Positions 29,863 to 38,922 of a stretch of 63,941 nt of DNA are shown in pieces; positions within the stretch are counted from its first letter, which is position 1; each line of letters starts with the position of its first letter. The notes beneath the pieces were generated by a model. The model was not told the DNA's origin. It ran no database searches and worked only from the letters and a program-made list of their open reading frames with translations. The position numbers and the translations under genes were made by a program. The DNA is from Gammaproteobacteria bacterium (GTDB lineage Bacteria > Pseudomonadota > Gammaproteobacteria > Pseudomonadales > Azotimanducaceae). Where the stretch lies: contig PAPD01000032.1 of NCBI GenBank assembly GCA_002708765.1, positions 1 to 63,941 on the forward strand, given 5' to 3'.

Positions 29863-30824
29863 CCAAACCTTTCAGATTCGGATTTCAGACATTCAATGCC
29901 AAGGATTCCAACGACTGGACCGAGCAAGCGAAAAAAGCCGAAGATCTGGGCTACTCTTCTTTCCATTTAGCGGACCATATCCTTGGTCCTGGTAAAGCTC
30001 TGGAAAAAGCAAATCATCCTGAACAAAACATGGCAGCCATCCCTGCGATGGCCTACGCCGCTGCTGTAACAAAAGAAATAAAAATTGGCTGTCGAGTTTT
30101 TTGTGTTGATTACCATCTCCCTATCGTTCTGATTAAATCAGCAATGACTATAGATAAGCTATCCGATGGCCGTCTCGAATTTGGTCTAGGTGCGGGATGG
30201 ATTACCGAAGAATACAAAGCACTAGGTATAAAAATGGACGGTCCAGGAACAAGAATCGAGAGACTTGATGATATCATTCAGGGAGTCAAGAAATTCTGTG
30301 AAGACGGGCCGGCCAATCTTTCAAACAGAACCATCACCTGGTCTGATTTTGCAGGAGCTCCAAGACCGGACCGCAGACCACCGATTATGATTGGAGGGGG
30401 CTCACCAAAAATTCTTAGGCTTGCGGGAAGGGAAGCAGATATTGTGTCACTAAACTTTAATAATCGTTCAGGGATGATAGGAGCGGATGGTGTCGGACTC
30501 TCTACTGCCGAAGAAACTCGAAAAAAAATCAAGTGGATAAGAGAGGGTGCTAAAGAGCGCTTCGACGAATTAGAAATCGAAATAGGGGCGTATTTCACGT
30601 TTGTCATGGATAACCCTGACCCCGTCCTCACACAATTCTCACAGATGTTTGGTATCTCAGAAGAGGAGATGAAAAAACATCCTCACGCATTATTTGGATC
30701 AGTGGAAACTATTTGCGAAGAACTCGAAAGACGGAGAGAACTTTTCGGAATATCTTACATCACCGTAGGAACTGACAACCTTGAATCTTTTGCTCCCGTC
30801 GTAAAGCGATTAACCGGAAGATAA
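29859..30824 (+). CDS. LLM-class flavin/F420-dependent oxidoreductase
   Basis: This is a 321-residue luciferase-like TIM-barrel protein. It is recognised from the start FRFGFQTFNAKD, the FHLADHILGPG segment, LGAGWITEEY and the IMIGGGSPKIL motif; the pattern is that of the TIGR03621-type F420-dependent subfamily. Whether the cofactor is FMN or F420 cannot be decided from sequence alone, and no F420 synthesis genes are in the window. It is translationally coupled to the SDR by a 4-bp overlap. Confidence 0.87.
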   Translation: MTKPFRFGFQTFNAKDSNDWTEQAKKAEDLGYSSFHLADHILGPGKALEKANHPEQNMAAIPAMAYAAAVTKEIKIGCRVFCVDYHLPIVLIKSAMTIDKLSDGRLEFGLGAGWITEEYKALGIKMDGPGTRIERLDDIIQGVKKFCEDGPANLSNRTITWSDFAGAPRPDRRPPIMIGGGSPKILRLAGREADIVSLNFNNRSGMIGADGVGLSTAEETRKKIKWIREGAKERFDELEIEIGAYFTFVMDNPDPVLTQFSQMFGISEEEMKKHPHALFGSVETICEELERRRELFGISYITVGTDNLESFAPVVKRLTGR

Positions 30825-30872
30825 ATTTTTCAAACCAAATAAAAACAAGAAAAAACTAATAAGAGGTAGAGT

Positions 30873-31952
30873 ATGAGGGCCGCCATTTTTGAAGAAGCAA
30901 ACAAACCACTGACGATCGAAGATGTTGATATTATAGATCCAAGACCAGGAGAAGTACTAGTAAGAACCAGCTGTTCGGGAGTATGTCATTCAGATTTACA
31001 TTTTATTGATGGGCTCTGGAAGTTACCGATGTCATGCGTTCTGGGGCACGAAGCGGCGGGTGTTGTTGAAGCGATCGGCGAAGGCGTGAACTATGTTCAG
31101 CCAGGTGATCGAGTAATTATGAGCTTTAAACCATTTTGTGGGAAATGCTACTACTGCTTGAGCGGGAAACCCAACTTGTGCGCAGCACCAGAATTCGATC
31201 AAGCGGCTGCGAGCAGGCTCACCTGGAAAGGGAAACCCATCCTTCAGTTTGCGAATGTTGGTTCCTTTGCCGAAATGATGATTACTACGGAAAATGGACT
31301 AGTAAAAATCCCAGAAGAAATGCCCATGGCTGAAGCCGCTCTAATAGGGTGCGGAGTCACGACCGGAGTAGGAGCAGCATTATATACGGCCCAGGTCGAG
31401 GGCGGGTCTACCGTTGCCATAATAGGTTGCGGTGGGATCGGCCTTAATATTATTCAAGGATGCAGAATAGCTGGGGCCGCAAACATCATCGCAATCGACA
31501 TCATTGATTCTAAGTTGGAAATGGCGACAAACTTCGGGGCAACTCATACTATCAATTCCAAGGAAACTAACCTTGATGAAGCAATCAAGGAGATTACTAA
31601 GGGATTGGGGGTCGAATACGCATTTGAAGCAATCGGAGCCCCTGCAGCAGCTACGGAGGCCTTTAACATTATCAGACCCGGAGGCACTGCAGTAGTCGTC
31701 GGAATGCATCCACTGGGCTCTGACATTAGTGTTCCAGGCCCGTATTTTCTTCAGGAGAAAAAACTGATCGGATGTATGTACGGATCGACAAGATTTAGAG
31801 AACATATGCCAAAGTTAATAGATCTCTATCTCCAGGATCGACTAGACCTAACAAGCCTAGTTTCCAGACGTCTTAAGCTGGAAGACGTGAACGAAGCCTT
31901 CAGATCGATGAAAGCGGGGGAGGTGGCAAGATCTGTCCTAGAGTTTACCTAA
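30873..31952 (+). CDS. Zinc-dependent alcohol dehydrogenase (MDR family)
   Basis: This 359-residue medium-chain dehydrogenase resembles class III/aryl alcohol dehydrogenases. The catalytic zinc ligands are C38 (GVCHSD) and H59-E60 (GHE). The structural zinc is bound by C89, C92, C95 and C103. The NAD-binding motif is GCGGIGLN. The ATG follows AGAGGTAGAG. It is the last gene of the P450-SDR-LLM-ADH cluster, 48 bp after the LLM gene. Confidence 0.92.
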   Translation: MRAAIFEEANKPLTIEDVDIIDPRPGEVLVRTSCSGVCHSDLHFIDGLWKLPMSCVLGHEAAGVVEAIGEGVNYVQPGDRVIMSFKPFCGKCYYCLSGKPNLCAAPEFDQAAASRLTWKGKPILQFANVGSFAEMMITTENGLVKIPEEMPMAEAALIGCGVTTGVGAALYTAQVEGGSTVAIIGCGGIGLNIIQGCRIAGAANIIAIDIIDSKLEMATNFGATHTINSKETNLDEAIKEITKGLGVEYAFEAIGAPAAATEAFNIIRPGGTAVVVGMHPLGSDISVPGPYFLQEKKLIGCMYGSTRFREHMPKLIDLYLQDRLDLTSLVSRRLKLEDVNEAFRSMKAGEVARSVLEFT

Positions 31953-32107
31953 TTTATTTGGGCTGAACAAAAGAGAACGATCGCGAGTGTTTCTGGCCGA
32001 AGAATGGAATGATATCCTCTACTTTACGAACCGAAGCTTTGCTTTAATCCGTTTACTTCATTAAAGAAGACGACTCTAGCACACGAAACTTATCTCGGGA
32101 GAGATAC

Positions 32108-32659
32108 ATGAACGAAAGTGATACCAATCTAGACCCTAGCACAATTGCTAGACTCCACGACGCAGCAGATAAAATGGAGATAATCGACTTATCCTCGAAC
32201 TATATGAGAGGGCTCGACAGACTAGACGGCGAGCTGGAAAGAACGGTCTTCTGGGACGATGCCTACTGCTCCTACGGAACTTATGAAGGCGGACCAAATG
32301 AATTCGTCGATTTCTGTCAGAATGCATTGAAATCACATCTAGCTAATCACCATTTTTTAGGCCAGATAAACATTGAACTTAACGGCGAAGAAGCTTTCGG
32401 GGAAGTTTATTACCAGGCCTTTCACCGGACTAAAGACGCGAATCTCAATCAGCGTGATGTATTTATTAGCGGAAGATATGTTGATCGATACGAAAAAAGA
32501 AACAACGTATGGAAAATAGCTTATCGAAGTGAACTCGTTGATTGGGTGAGAGATGATCCCGCTGCAGATACCTGGTTCGCAAATTCCCCGATGATCTTAG
32601 GAGCTAGAAAACCAGATGACCCCCTTTACGACAGAGAGAAAATGAGAAAGCGTAGTTAA
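32108..32659 (+). CDS. SnoaL/NTF2-like protein
   Basis: This 183-residue alpha+beta cone protein belongs to the SnoaL-like polyketide cyclase / hydroxylating dioxygenase small-subunit superfamily. The typical pattern is an N-terminal helix (ADKMEIIDLSSNYMRGLDRLD), ERTVFWDDAYCSYG, and a conserved HHFLGQINIEL..EEAFGEVYYQAFHR strand set with a WK.AYR end. Catalysis is not certain; such proteins act as dehydratases, isomerases or binding proteins. GGGAGAGA precedes the ATG. It follows the ADH gene by 155 bp. Confidence 0.82.
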   Translation: MNESDTNLDPSTIARLHDAADKMEIIDLSSNYMRGLDRLDGELERTVFWDDAYCSYGTYEGGPNEFVDFCQNALKSHLANHHFLGQINIELNGEEAFGEVYYQAFHRTKDANLNQRDVFISGRYVDRYEKRNNVWKIAYRSELVDWVRDDPAADTWFANSPMILGARKPDDPLYDREKMRKRS

Positions 32660-32721
32660 AACCCACCTCCAATCAGTTCGAAGACAACCCGAATCAGACC
32701 TTAAAATTGGAGGAGTGTTTA

Positions 32722-33738
32722 TTGGAAAAATCGGGTGTGCATATGAAAAAAAATGTTCTCTCCATGATTGTGCTGGGGATAGCCATTTCCTCAAGCACTG
32801 TGATGGCAGAAAGTGGTCTCAACAACCCTTTTTTGATTTCCAACTCTAACCCTTTTGTGAAAATCCAGGGCGTGCCCCTAACCAGATCTGCTCGTCTTTC
32901 TGGTACGGGTAATTTACACGGATCCATACAAACTTCGATTTCAAATAGCTTCAGCCAGAGTATCAAAGATGGTGAATCCATTCTGCTGGATGGGGAAACG
33001 TGGAATTCCAGCTTTTTTTTCAGTTACGGCGTCACCGATAAACTAGATATATCAATAAACTTACCATTCCTAAGACATGGAAAAGGAGAGCTTGATAGCT
33101 TCATTGAAAACTGGCACTCATTTTTCGGATTACCAAGCGGTGGACGAACCGAGGTGCCAAGAAACAGGCTGGATTATCGACTACTAAACGAACCGCACGA
33201 AACTTTTCAACTCTCATCAGATTCCAGCGATCTCGGAGATATTTCTTTACTTTTCTCTCGTGAACTCTCTCAAAGCGAATACCGACTCTGGACACTTTCG
33301 GCAGGAATAAAGCTTCCAACCGGAAGAATCAAAACACTAAGCGGCTCTGGGTCGGCAAATGTATCTGCAAGCCTTCACTATAGCAACAACAGTCCTTTTA
33401 AAACGCAAGGCTGGCATTTTAATCAGAGTTGGGGAGTGATTCATAACAGCAAAGGTGAACTGTTAACAAACAAATTGCGTGATTGGGTTTTTTTCGGATC
33501 TTCTCAGATAGGATGGAAGGCAAGAGAAAAATTAAGCCTTAAAGCACAAATAGATTACCATTCACCCTTTTATTCAAGCGGCCTAAAAGAGCTCGGTAGT
33601 TTTTCCGTACAGCTTACTCTCGGAGGAACAATCCGGCTCAACAAAAGATTGGCCCTAGACATTTCACTTAGTGAAGATATTGCCACTGACACCGCTCCGG
33701 ATGTCACTTTCAATTTTGGCTTGCGAAGAACTTTCTGA
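32722..33738 (+). CDS. DUF3187-type outer membrane protein
   Basis: This 338-residue secreted protein resembles the DUF3187 family of gammaproteobacterial beta-barrel-like proteins of unknown function. The start was set at TTG 32722, because GGAGGAG lies 6 bp upstream. An ATG at 32743 would give the same mature protein. The signal peptide (MKKN, hydrophobic core, cleavage near VMA-ES) is followed by alternating beta strands. Two family-like stretches are present, NPFLISNSNPFVKIQGVP and the FFGLPSGGR...PRN segment, and the chain ends in an aromatic residue (RRTF) as outer-membrane barrels do. Confidence 0.8.
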   Translation: MEKSGVHMKKNVLSMIVLGIAISSSTVMAESGLNNPFLISNSNPFVKIQGVPLTRSARLSGTGNLHGSIQTSISNSFSQSIKDGESILLDGETWNSSFFFSYGVTDKLDISINLPFLRHGKGELDSFIENWHSFFGLPSGGRTEVPRNRLDYRLLNEPHETFQLSSDSSDLGDISLLFSRELSQSEYRLWTLSAGIKLPTGRIKTLSGSGSANVSASLHYSNNSPFKTQGWHFNQSWGVIHNSKGELLTNKLRDWVFFGSSQIGWKAREKLSLKAQIDYHSPFYSSGLKELGSFSVQLTLGGTIRLNKRLALDISLSEDIATDTAPDVTFNFGLRRTF

Positions 33739-33781
33739 GCTATTATAAACAAAATACTAGATAGCCCAGTCGAGGAAAAAA

Positions 33782-34630
33782 GTGGAAATCAGGCCCATCA
33801 CCCAAAATCTTGGCGCTGAAATAAGAGGGATTGATTTAACGAGCATGGATGCCGAAGCTCATACCACCATCGAAGAAGCATTTTCCCGATATCTTGTGCT
33901 TTGCTTCAGAGAACAGAAACTTGAACCAGGCGACATGGTAGAGCTGGCTTCAAGGTTCGGGGGTTTGGGAGAAACCCCATATCTTTCAGGCCTTGAAGAT
34001 TACCCCGACGTCGTTCCGGTTATAAAAGAAGCCTTTGAAAAATCTCACCATACCTTTGGCTCCGGATGGCATACTGACTTCACATTTCAGACGTGCCCTC
34101 CAGCGAGGACCCTGCTTTACGCTGTCGATGTTCCTTCAAAGGGAGGCGATACACTCTTCGCGAACCTGCAAGAAGCCTACGAAGCACTCTCACAAGGAAT
34201 GAAAGAGAATTTATCCAAGCTGCGTGCAATCCACAGCGCGACTAGATCTTACGGACCCGATGCCAGCCTAAAAGACCATCTGGAAAACATGGTCATAACC
34301 AATGAAGATAAAGAACCGGAGCTACAAAGTCATCCAGTAATTCGAAAACACCCGGTGACCATGAAACCTTCCCTTTGGATAAATCCAACTTATACTATCG
34401 GATTCGAAGGAATGACGGAGCAGGAAAGCCAACCATTATTAGAGTATTTAAACAACTTAATTGTAGAGGAAAGGTTCAGATGCAAAGTGGTTTGGACAAA
34501 AGGAACCCTGGCCATGTGGGATAATAGGTGCACTCAACATTCCGCATCTTCTGATTATGCAGGACACCGCAGAGAAATGTGGAGGGTCACAACAGCTGGC
34601 GAAACTCCTATTAACTTCGCTAACGGCTGA
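33782..34630 (+). CDS. TauD/TfdA-family Fe(II)/2-oxoglutarate dioxygenase
   Basis: This is a 282-residue 2-oxoglutarate-dependent oxygenase. The facial triad is visible as HTD in GWHTDFTF and the distal His in TQHSAS. The 2-oxoglutarate-binding Arg is in the GHRREMWRVT segment. The start codon is GTG at 33782 with GAGG upstream. Taurine, 2,4-D-like ethers, or carnitine-type substrates are all possible; residues alone do not decide. It lies 43 bp after the DUF3187 gene. Confidence 0.9.
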   Translation: MEIRPITQNLGAEIRGIDLTSMDAEAHTTIEEAFSRYLVLCFREQKLEPGDMVELASRFGGLGETPYLSGLEDYPDVVPVIKEAFEKSHHTFGSGWHTDFTFQTCPPARTLLYAVDVPSKGGDTLFANLQEAYEALSQGMKENLSKLRAIHSATRSYGPDASLKDHLENMVITNEDKEPELQSHPVIRKHPVTMKPSLWINPTYTIGFEGMTEQESQPLLEYLNNLIVEERFRCKVVWTKGTLAMWDNRCTQHSASSDYAGHRREMWRVTTAGETPINFANG

Positions 34631-34705
34631 CGACCTGCCACGGGGCAGAAAATAACTATTTAATGTAGCTTTCGGGAGAGGGAAATTTTAAATAACGAAC
34701 CAAGA

Positions 34706-35440
34706 TTGATCGTGCTTCATTTTTACAAATGGCTATGCATATTTCCAGTCTTGGCTCTCTCGACCGCGCTTATTGGAACAACAATAGTGTTTTTTTCTCT
34801 CCTAAGAATCCCTCCTCGGGCATCCCAGAAACTGGCATCTTTTTGGGCTCGACTAAATGCGGCGGTTTGCCTTATGCATGTAGACGTCCTTGGACTGGAA
34901 AATCTTGTGGGAGATCAGTCTTATATTCTAGTAGTTAACCATCTGAGCCTTGTAGATATTTTTGTTTTATACGGTTTTTTAAGAAGAGATCTGAAATGGG
35001 TGATTAAAAGCGAACTGAAGTTTGTCCCTTTTTTGGGCCAGGCCTGCATGGCGATGGGAAACATTTTTGTAGACAGAAAAAATACTGATCGGGATGTTCA
35101 GGCGATCTCAAGAGCTAGTGCCAGTATCAAACAGGGAGATTGCGTAATCTTCTTCCCAGAGGGAACCAGATCACGTGATGCCGTTTTGGGCCCTTTCAAG
35201 AAAGGGGCCTTTCGTATGGCGAAAGAGCATAATCTTCCACTCGTTCCTATAACCCTTCATGACACCCATCTGGTATTGCCTTCGGATTCAATAAACTGGA
35301 GGCCCGGGAAGGTCACAATGGAGATCCATCGGGCGATTTTAATATCAACAGATGTTGACCCAAGCCAGCTAAGCAATCGAGTTAGAGAGATAATCGCTAA
35401 CTCTCTTGAATTAATGAAAGAAAAGCAACTAAATCTCTAA
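34706..35440 (+). CDS. plsC: 1-acyl-sn-glycerol-3-phosphate acyltransferase
   Basis: PlsC adds the second acyl chain in phosphatidic acid synthesis at the inner membrane. From TTG 34706 it has 244 residues: an N-terminal TM helix, the NHLSLVD motif (NHx4D), the FPEGTRS motif and a FVPFLGQA segment. No ribosome site precedes this TTG. A GAGAGGGA stretch stands farther up, directly before an in-frame ATT at 34685, so a rare ATT start is possible. The gene converges on a small Lys-rich ORF with 4 bp between. Confidence 0.88.
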   Translation: MIVLHFYKWLCIFPVLALSTALIGTTIVFFSLLRIPPRASQKLASFWARLNAAVCLMHVDVLGLENLVGDQSYILVVNHLSLVDIFVLYGFLRRDLKWVIKSELKFVPFLGQACMAMGNIFVDRKNTDRDVQAISRASASIKQGDCVIFFPEGTRSRDAVLGPFKKGAFRMAKEHNLPLVPITLHDTHLVLPSDSINWRPGKVTMEIHRAILISTDVDPSQLSNRVREIIANSLELMKEKQLNL

Positions 35441-35444
35441 CAAT

Positions 35445-35627
35445 TCATTTTTTTTTCTTTTTTTTACCTCTCCCCTTTTTCTTTGAACGGGTATTCCCAC
35501 CATCAAGAGCCGCTCTAAAAGCTTTTTGTATTCGTTCCAATTTTTTTTCATCTAGTGAATGCTTTTTTCGCTCCGCAACTTCTTTAAAGTCAACAATACC
35601 ATCGCGTTTCATCATGCCTTTTTCCAT
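35445..35627 (-). CDS. Small Lys-rich hypothetical protein
   Basis: This 60-residue, strongly basic product ends in a run of Lys/Gly/Arg (positions 48-60). The N-terminal half (GIVDFKEVAERKKHSLDEKKLERIQKAF is helical; key residues V12-F14 and R32-K35) could fold as an amphipathic helix. No family is recognised. A second in-frame ATG pair six codons in has AAAAGG just before it. The basic tail suggests nucleic-acid or ribosome contact, but this is inference. It may be a real gene because it fits between two genes without overlap. Confidence 0.45.
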   Translation of the reverse strand: MEKGMMKRDGIVDFKEVAERKKHSLDEKKLERIQKAFRAALDGGNTRSKKKGRGKKKKKK

Positions 35628-35878
35628 CTGTCCAATTTTTTGTTTTCAAATTTTAATCATAGAGCTCAGATATCTCGAACATAAAATCGCAATCTTATTT
35701 GACGGCACAGACCTGAAAAGGGCTAGAACAAGCTAGGCTATCCTCGACATACTCCTAGAGTCAGGATAAATCAAATGCTAGTTCGATTAGCTCTACAGAA
35801 TTAAGGCAACCTGTTCTACACGTTTCAAAACAAATAACATCCTATTATATTATTCTGATTCAACAAAAAGGAAATTCC
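35628..35878. other. 251-bp intergenic region, no feature seen
   Basis: This spacer lies between the small Lys-rich ORF and the thioesterase gene. It is AT-rich. I saw no RNA fold, repeat, strong promoter or terminator in it. The ribosome site of the thioesterase (AAGGAAAT) is at its right end. Confidence 0.5.
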
Positions 35879-36283
35879 ATGACGAGCACACTCTCTTCAG
35901 CAGCCAATAATTGTTTTGTCTGCGGAGCCAAAAACCCGATAGGTTTGAAACTAAATTTCGAATTGCATAACGATATTTGCGTAGCAAATTTTACGCCTGA
36001 GAAAAATCACTGTGGTTACAACGGTATCGTCCATGGCGGGATCATCTTCAGCGCTCTCGATGATGTGATGGCAAACTGGCTTTTCCTTAAAAAGGAAAAA
36101 GCTTTTACCGCTAGATGCAGCATTCGTTATTTTTCCGAACTTCCTTGTAACACACCCACAGAACTTGAAGGTCATTTCCTTAAAAGAAAGGGACGTATGA
36201 CTCTAATGAGGGGGATTATGAAATCGTCGCACGATCGACAGATTATAGCGGAAACGGAAGCTTCCTTTATGAGCGAAACTTAA
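35879..36283 (+). CDS. PaaI-type hotdog thioesterase
   Basis: This 134-residue 4HBT-superfamily protein hydrolyses acyl-CoA thioesters. The beginning has NNCFVCGAKNPIGL, common in this group. The catalytic region is VHGGIIFSALDDVMANW, with the usual HGG and Asp (D in the helix). Its stop overlaps the stop of the MltB gene by 4 bp in convergent orientation. The substrate is not known. Confidence 0.88.
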   Translation: MTSTLSSAANNCFVCGAKNPIGLKLNFELHNDICVANFTPEKNHCGYNGIVHGGIIFSALDDVMANWLFLKKEKAFTARCSIRYFSELPCNTPTELEGHFLKRKGRMTLMRGIMKSSHDRQIIAETEASFMSET

Positions 36284-37272
36284 TTGGAAGAAAGAAAGTC
36301 TGCAAGCAAGCCAACCGAAATAGCATATTTATTAGCGCAATTGTAGGCAAGAATCGTTTCAAAATTCCCTCCAACCAAATAGGTGTGCCCCTGCTCGGCT
36401 CCGGGTCGCAAAAGCGCGTAGGCTTGTTCATCCAACAAACCTTTAGTATTAACTCCTAAATCCCGCCAACCATTTAGAAGCATTTTCTTTGAATGATACT
36501 TTAGCGCCCGGCATTTGGTTTGGGAAACCATAGGTGGAAACTCCTTCAAAATAGTCTCCGAAACAATTACTTTCTTCCCCCAACCGAATCCAGGCTTCCA
36601 TCCGTTTTTTTTCAAGTAATAAGCTATCGAAGCAAAAACATCGATCTCGGAATTCCAGATATCTTTTCTACCGTCCCTATCAAAATCCTGGGCATATCCC
36701 AAAAAACTGCTCGGCATGAACTGGCTCTGACCCATAGCTCCAGCCCATGCACCAACAAATTGATCGGAACTAATATGTCCCTGATCAAGGATTTTTAAGG
36801 CATTTATGAGTTCTCTTGTAAAAAAATTTTTTCTCCTCGGATCATGCCCCAAAGTAGCCAATGATCTGACAACAGAGTAATTTCCCTGATAGCGACCATA
36901 ATTTGTCTCTAACCCCCAAAAAGCTAGAATGTATTCGGAATCTACCTGGTAATACTCTTCTACACGGGATAATTCTTCTAGAAAGCCAGAAGACATCTCC
37001 TGTCCCTTTATAATTCTAGCTTTAGAAACCCTAGCATCAAGATAATCCGCAAGTGTTTGAACGAATTCGGGCTGATTCCTATCTAATTCCAGTACTCTCG
37101 GGTCCGGCTTTAGACCGTTAAACTCCTTATTAAGTATTCTTTCAGGCACACCAGCTATAATCGCTTTTTCGCGAACGGCTTTCAGGTAATCCCTAAAATC
37201 CTCTGCGAATACAAAAGACGGACATGTACCTATGACTAAAATTGAATATAAAATCGTTATGCGCTTTAACAC
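36280..37272 (-). CDS. mltB: Lytic murein transglycosylase B-type
   Basis: This is a 330-residue peptidoglycan lytic transglycosylase of the SLT_2/MltB family, cleaving between MurNAc and GlcNAc to give anhydro ends. It has a signal peptide (cleavage near VFA-ED) without a lipobox Cys, so it is probably periplasmic rather than lipid-anchored. The catalytic Glu is in FWGLETNYGRY. Other family motifs are GAMGQSQFMPSS and DFDRDGRKDIW. The start is GTG at 37272, only a few bases after a TATTAT that could be a -10 box. It is divergent from the RDD gene. Confidence 0.9.
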   Translation of the reverse strand: MLKRITILYSILVIGTCPSFVFAEDFRDYLKAVREKAIIAGVPERILNKEFNGLKPDPRVLELDRNQPEFVQTLADYLDARVSKARIIKGQEMSSGFLEELSRVEEYYQVDSEYILAFWGLETNYGRYQGNYSVVRSLATLGHDPRRKNFFTRELINALKILDQGHISSDQFVGAWAGAMGQSQFMPSSFLGYAQDFDRDGRKDIWNSEIDVFASIAYYLKKNGWKPGFGWGKKVIVSETILKEFPPMVSQTKCRALKYHSKKMLLNGWRDLGVNTKGLLDEQAYALLRPGAEQGHTYLVGGNFETILAYNCANKYAISVGLLADFLSSN

Positions 37273-37304
37273 TATAATATGAGCTCGATCTCAGTGAAAT
37301 TAAT

Positions 37305-37736
37305 ATGACAGATGAAATAACATCGGCCAGCCTTTTTCGGCGACTAGCAGCTATATTCTACGACTCACTACTAATCATTGCTATCTGGTTAATAACCACC
37401 TTTTTGTTTGTTGCACTTCTTAACAATGGAAATGCAGTCAAAGGCCTCTTCTTCCAGGCGGGACTATACATGGAGGCCTGCTTGTTTTACACCTACTTCT
37501 GGCGATTGCGAGGACAAACTCTGGGAATGCAAGTCTGGAAAATCAAAGTGGTAAATGCACAAAATCTGACACTAAGTTGGCAGGAGTGCTTTGCGAGACT
37601 TTTTTTCGCCTTGGTATCAGTTTCGATGTTAGGCTTGGGTTTCCTATGGATGCTATTCGATGAAGACAAACTTACCTGGCATGACCGCGCATCAGGAACG
37701 AAGGTTATCTTTTTAGATAGAAAAACTTCTTCGTAA
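37305..37736 (+). CDS. RDD-family membrane protein
   Basis: This 143-residue membrane protein is of the RDD family. It has the family pattern of an N-terminal FRRLAAIFYDSLL (RD-type) helix, two TM segments and a later GQTLGMQVWKIKVV loop, then an AxRL..A helix. The function of the family is mostly unknown. It ends inside the lptF 3' end (32 bp of convergent overlap). In pseudomonads an RDD protein is found near lptFG, so the neighbourhood is conserved but orientation and gene content differ. Confidence 0.88.
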   Translation: MTDEITSASLFRRLAAIFYDSLLIIAIWLITTFLFVALLNNGNAVKGLFFQAGLYMEACLFYTYFWRLRGQTLGMQVWKIKVVNAQNLTLSWQECFARLFFALVSVSMLGLGFLWMLFDEDKLTWHDRASGTKVIFLDRKTSS

Positions 37737-38829
37737 TCCTAAACAAAGACAGAATCCTTTCAAGAAAAAATCCCAGTTCAATCGATTTGTGAGCACTCAA
37801 AGCAACTAAAGCAAATATCCCATGCACCCACCACAAACCTATGATCGCTGGAAAATCTCCTCGAGCGAGCGCAGATTTCCCTCCTGCAAGCAAAAATATA
37901 TACAGAAAACATATAATCATTGCTGGAAGAATTCTGCTATATCTGCCCTCTCGCGGGGTTACCTGAGAAAAAGGAATGGCGATTAATCCCAATATAGGGA
38001 TCATAACAATCATCGAAATCCGCCAATTCAGTTCGGCCAGTTGCTCCAGATCTGAAGACCCCACTAAATCTCGGGTATTCATTGCCGAAACCGATTTACT
38101 TATAGCTGCTCCTTTTACAGATTCAATAGGTTGACCATATTCTTCGAACGAAATTATCTCATAATCATTTCCTCCAGGAGTGCCCATGTATCTGATACCA
38201 TTCTCTAGTACCAAGTACAATCTGTCGCTCGCATCCGAATCAATAAAACCGGATCGAGCTAGAATGGTTGCGGTGACACCTTGATCACTTCCAGGATAAC
38301 TATTTACAAATACTCCCTCTAAGTCAGATCCTTCAGTTATTTTTCTAGCGTAGGTAACTCTTTCTCCAGAACCAAACGATTGAAACCTTCCAGAAACAAG
38401 ATTCCCAAAATCTGTCCTGTTTGACTGAGACCTTATTATTTCTGCAACTCTGTTTTCTCCAAATGGTTTAGCAGTTAGCACGAGCACACTCGAAAAGAGG
38501 ATCACGAAAAGAGACAGGGCTAGAATTATGCCCGCCAGATCAAGGGGTCTAACCCCACAAGAGCTCAGAATAACCATTTCGTTATCAACAGATAATCTCC
38601 CGAAAACAAGAATAATAGACAAAAAGAAACTCACAGGAATAATAATCTCGAGAAAACCTGGCAGACGCCAAACAATCAGGGTAAAAAGAATTTCGGGATC
38701 AATTGCTCCAGAAGCCGCATCTTCCAAATAACCGCTAAAACGCCACCCCATAGATATAATGGAAATAATAACAACCACTATCAAAGTGGTTAAAAGGATC
38801 TCCTTTAAAAAATACCTGTACAAGATCAT
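37705..38829 (-). CDS. lptF: LPS export ABC transporter permease LptF
   Basis: LptF is half of the LptFG permease pair that, with LptB, drives LPS extraction from the inner membrane. From ATG 38829 (AAGGA upstream) it has 374 residues: three TM helices, a periplasmic beta-jellyroll (about residues 125-250) and three more TM helices. It is LptF rather than LptG by its position divergent from pepA and by LptF-like elements (LVSGRFQSF, ELNWRISMIV, TPREGRYSRILPAM). No lptG follows; the next gene is the convergent RDD gene. Confidence 0.9.
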   Translation of the reverse strand: MILYRYFLKEILLTTLIVVVIISIISMGWRFSGYLEDAASGAIDPEILFTLIVWRLPGFLEIIIPVSFFLSIILVFGRLSVDNEMVILSSCGVRPLDLAGIILALSLFVILFSSVLVLTAKPFGENRVAEIIRSQSNRTDFGNLVSGRFQSFGSGERVTYARKITEGSDLEGVFVNSYPGSDQGVTATILARSGFIDSDASDRLYLVLENGIRYMGTPGGNDYEIISFEEYGQPIESVKGAAISKSVSAMNTRDLVGSSDLEQLAELNWRISMIVMIPILGLIAIPFSQVTPREGRYSRILPAMIICFLYIFLLAGGKSALARGDFPAIIGLWWVHGIFALVALSAHKSIELGFFLERILSLFRITKKFFYLKR

Positions 38830-38922
38830 TTTTTTCCTTCCCGAAGAAGACATATTGCCTATCAACTGCCAATAACCATTATAATGCCTCTTCTACCTAG
38901 ATCACCAATCAATGGAGAGGGA

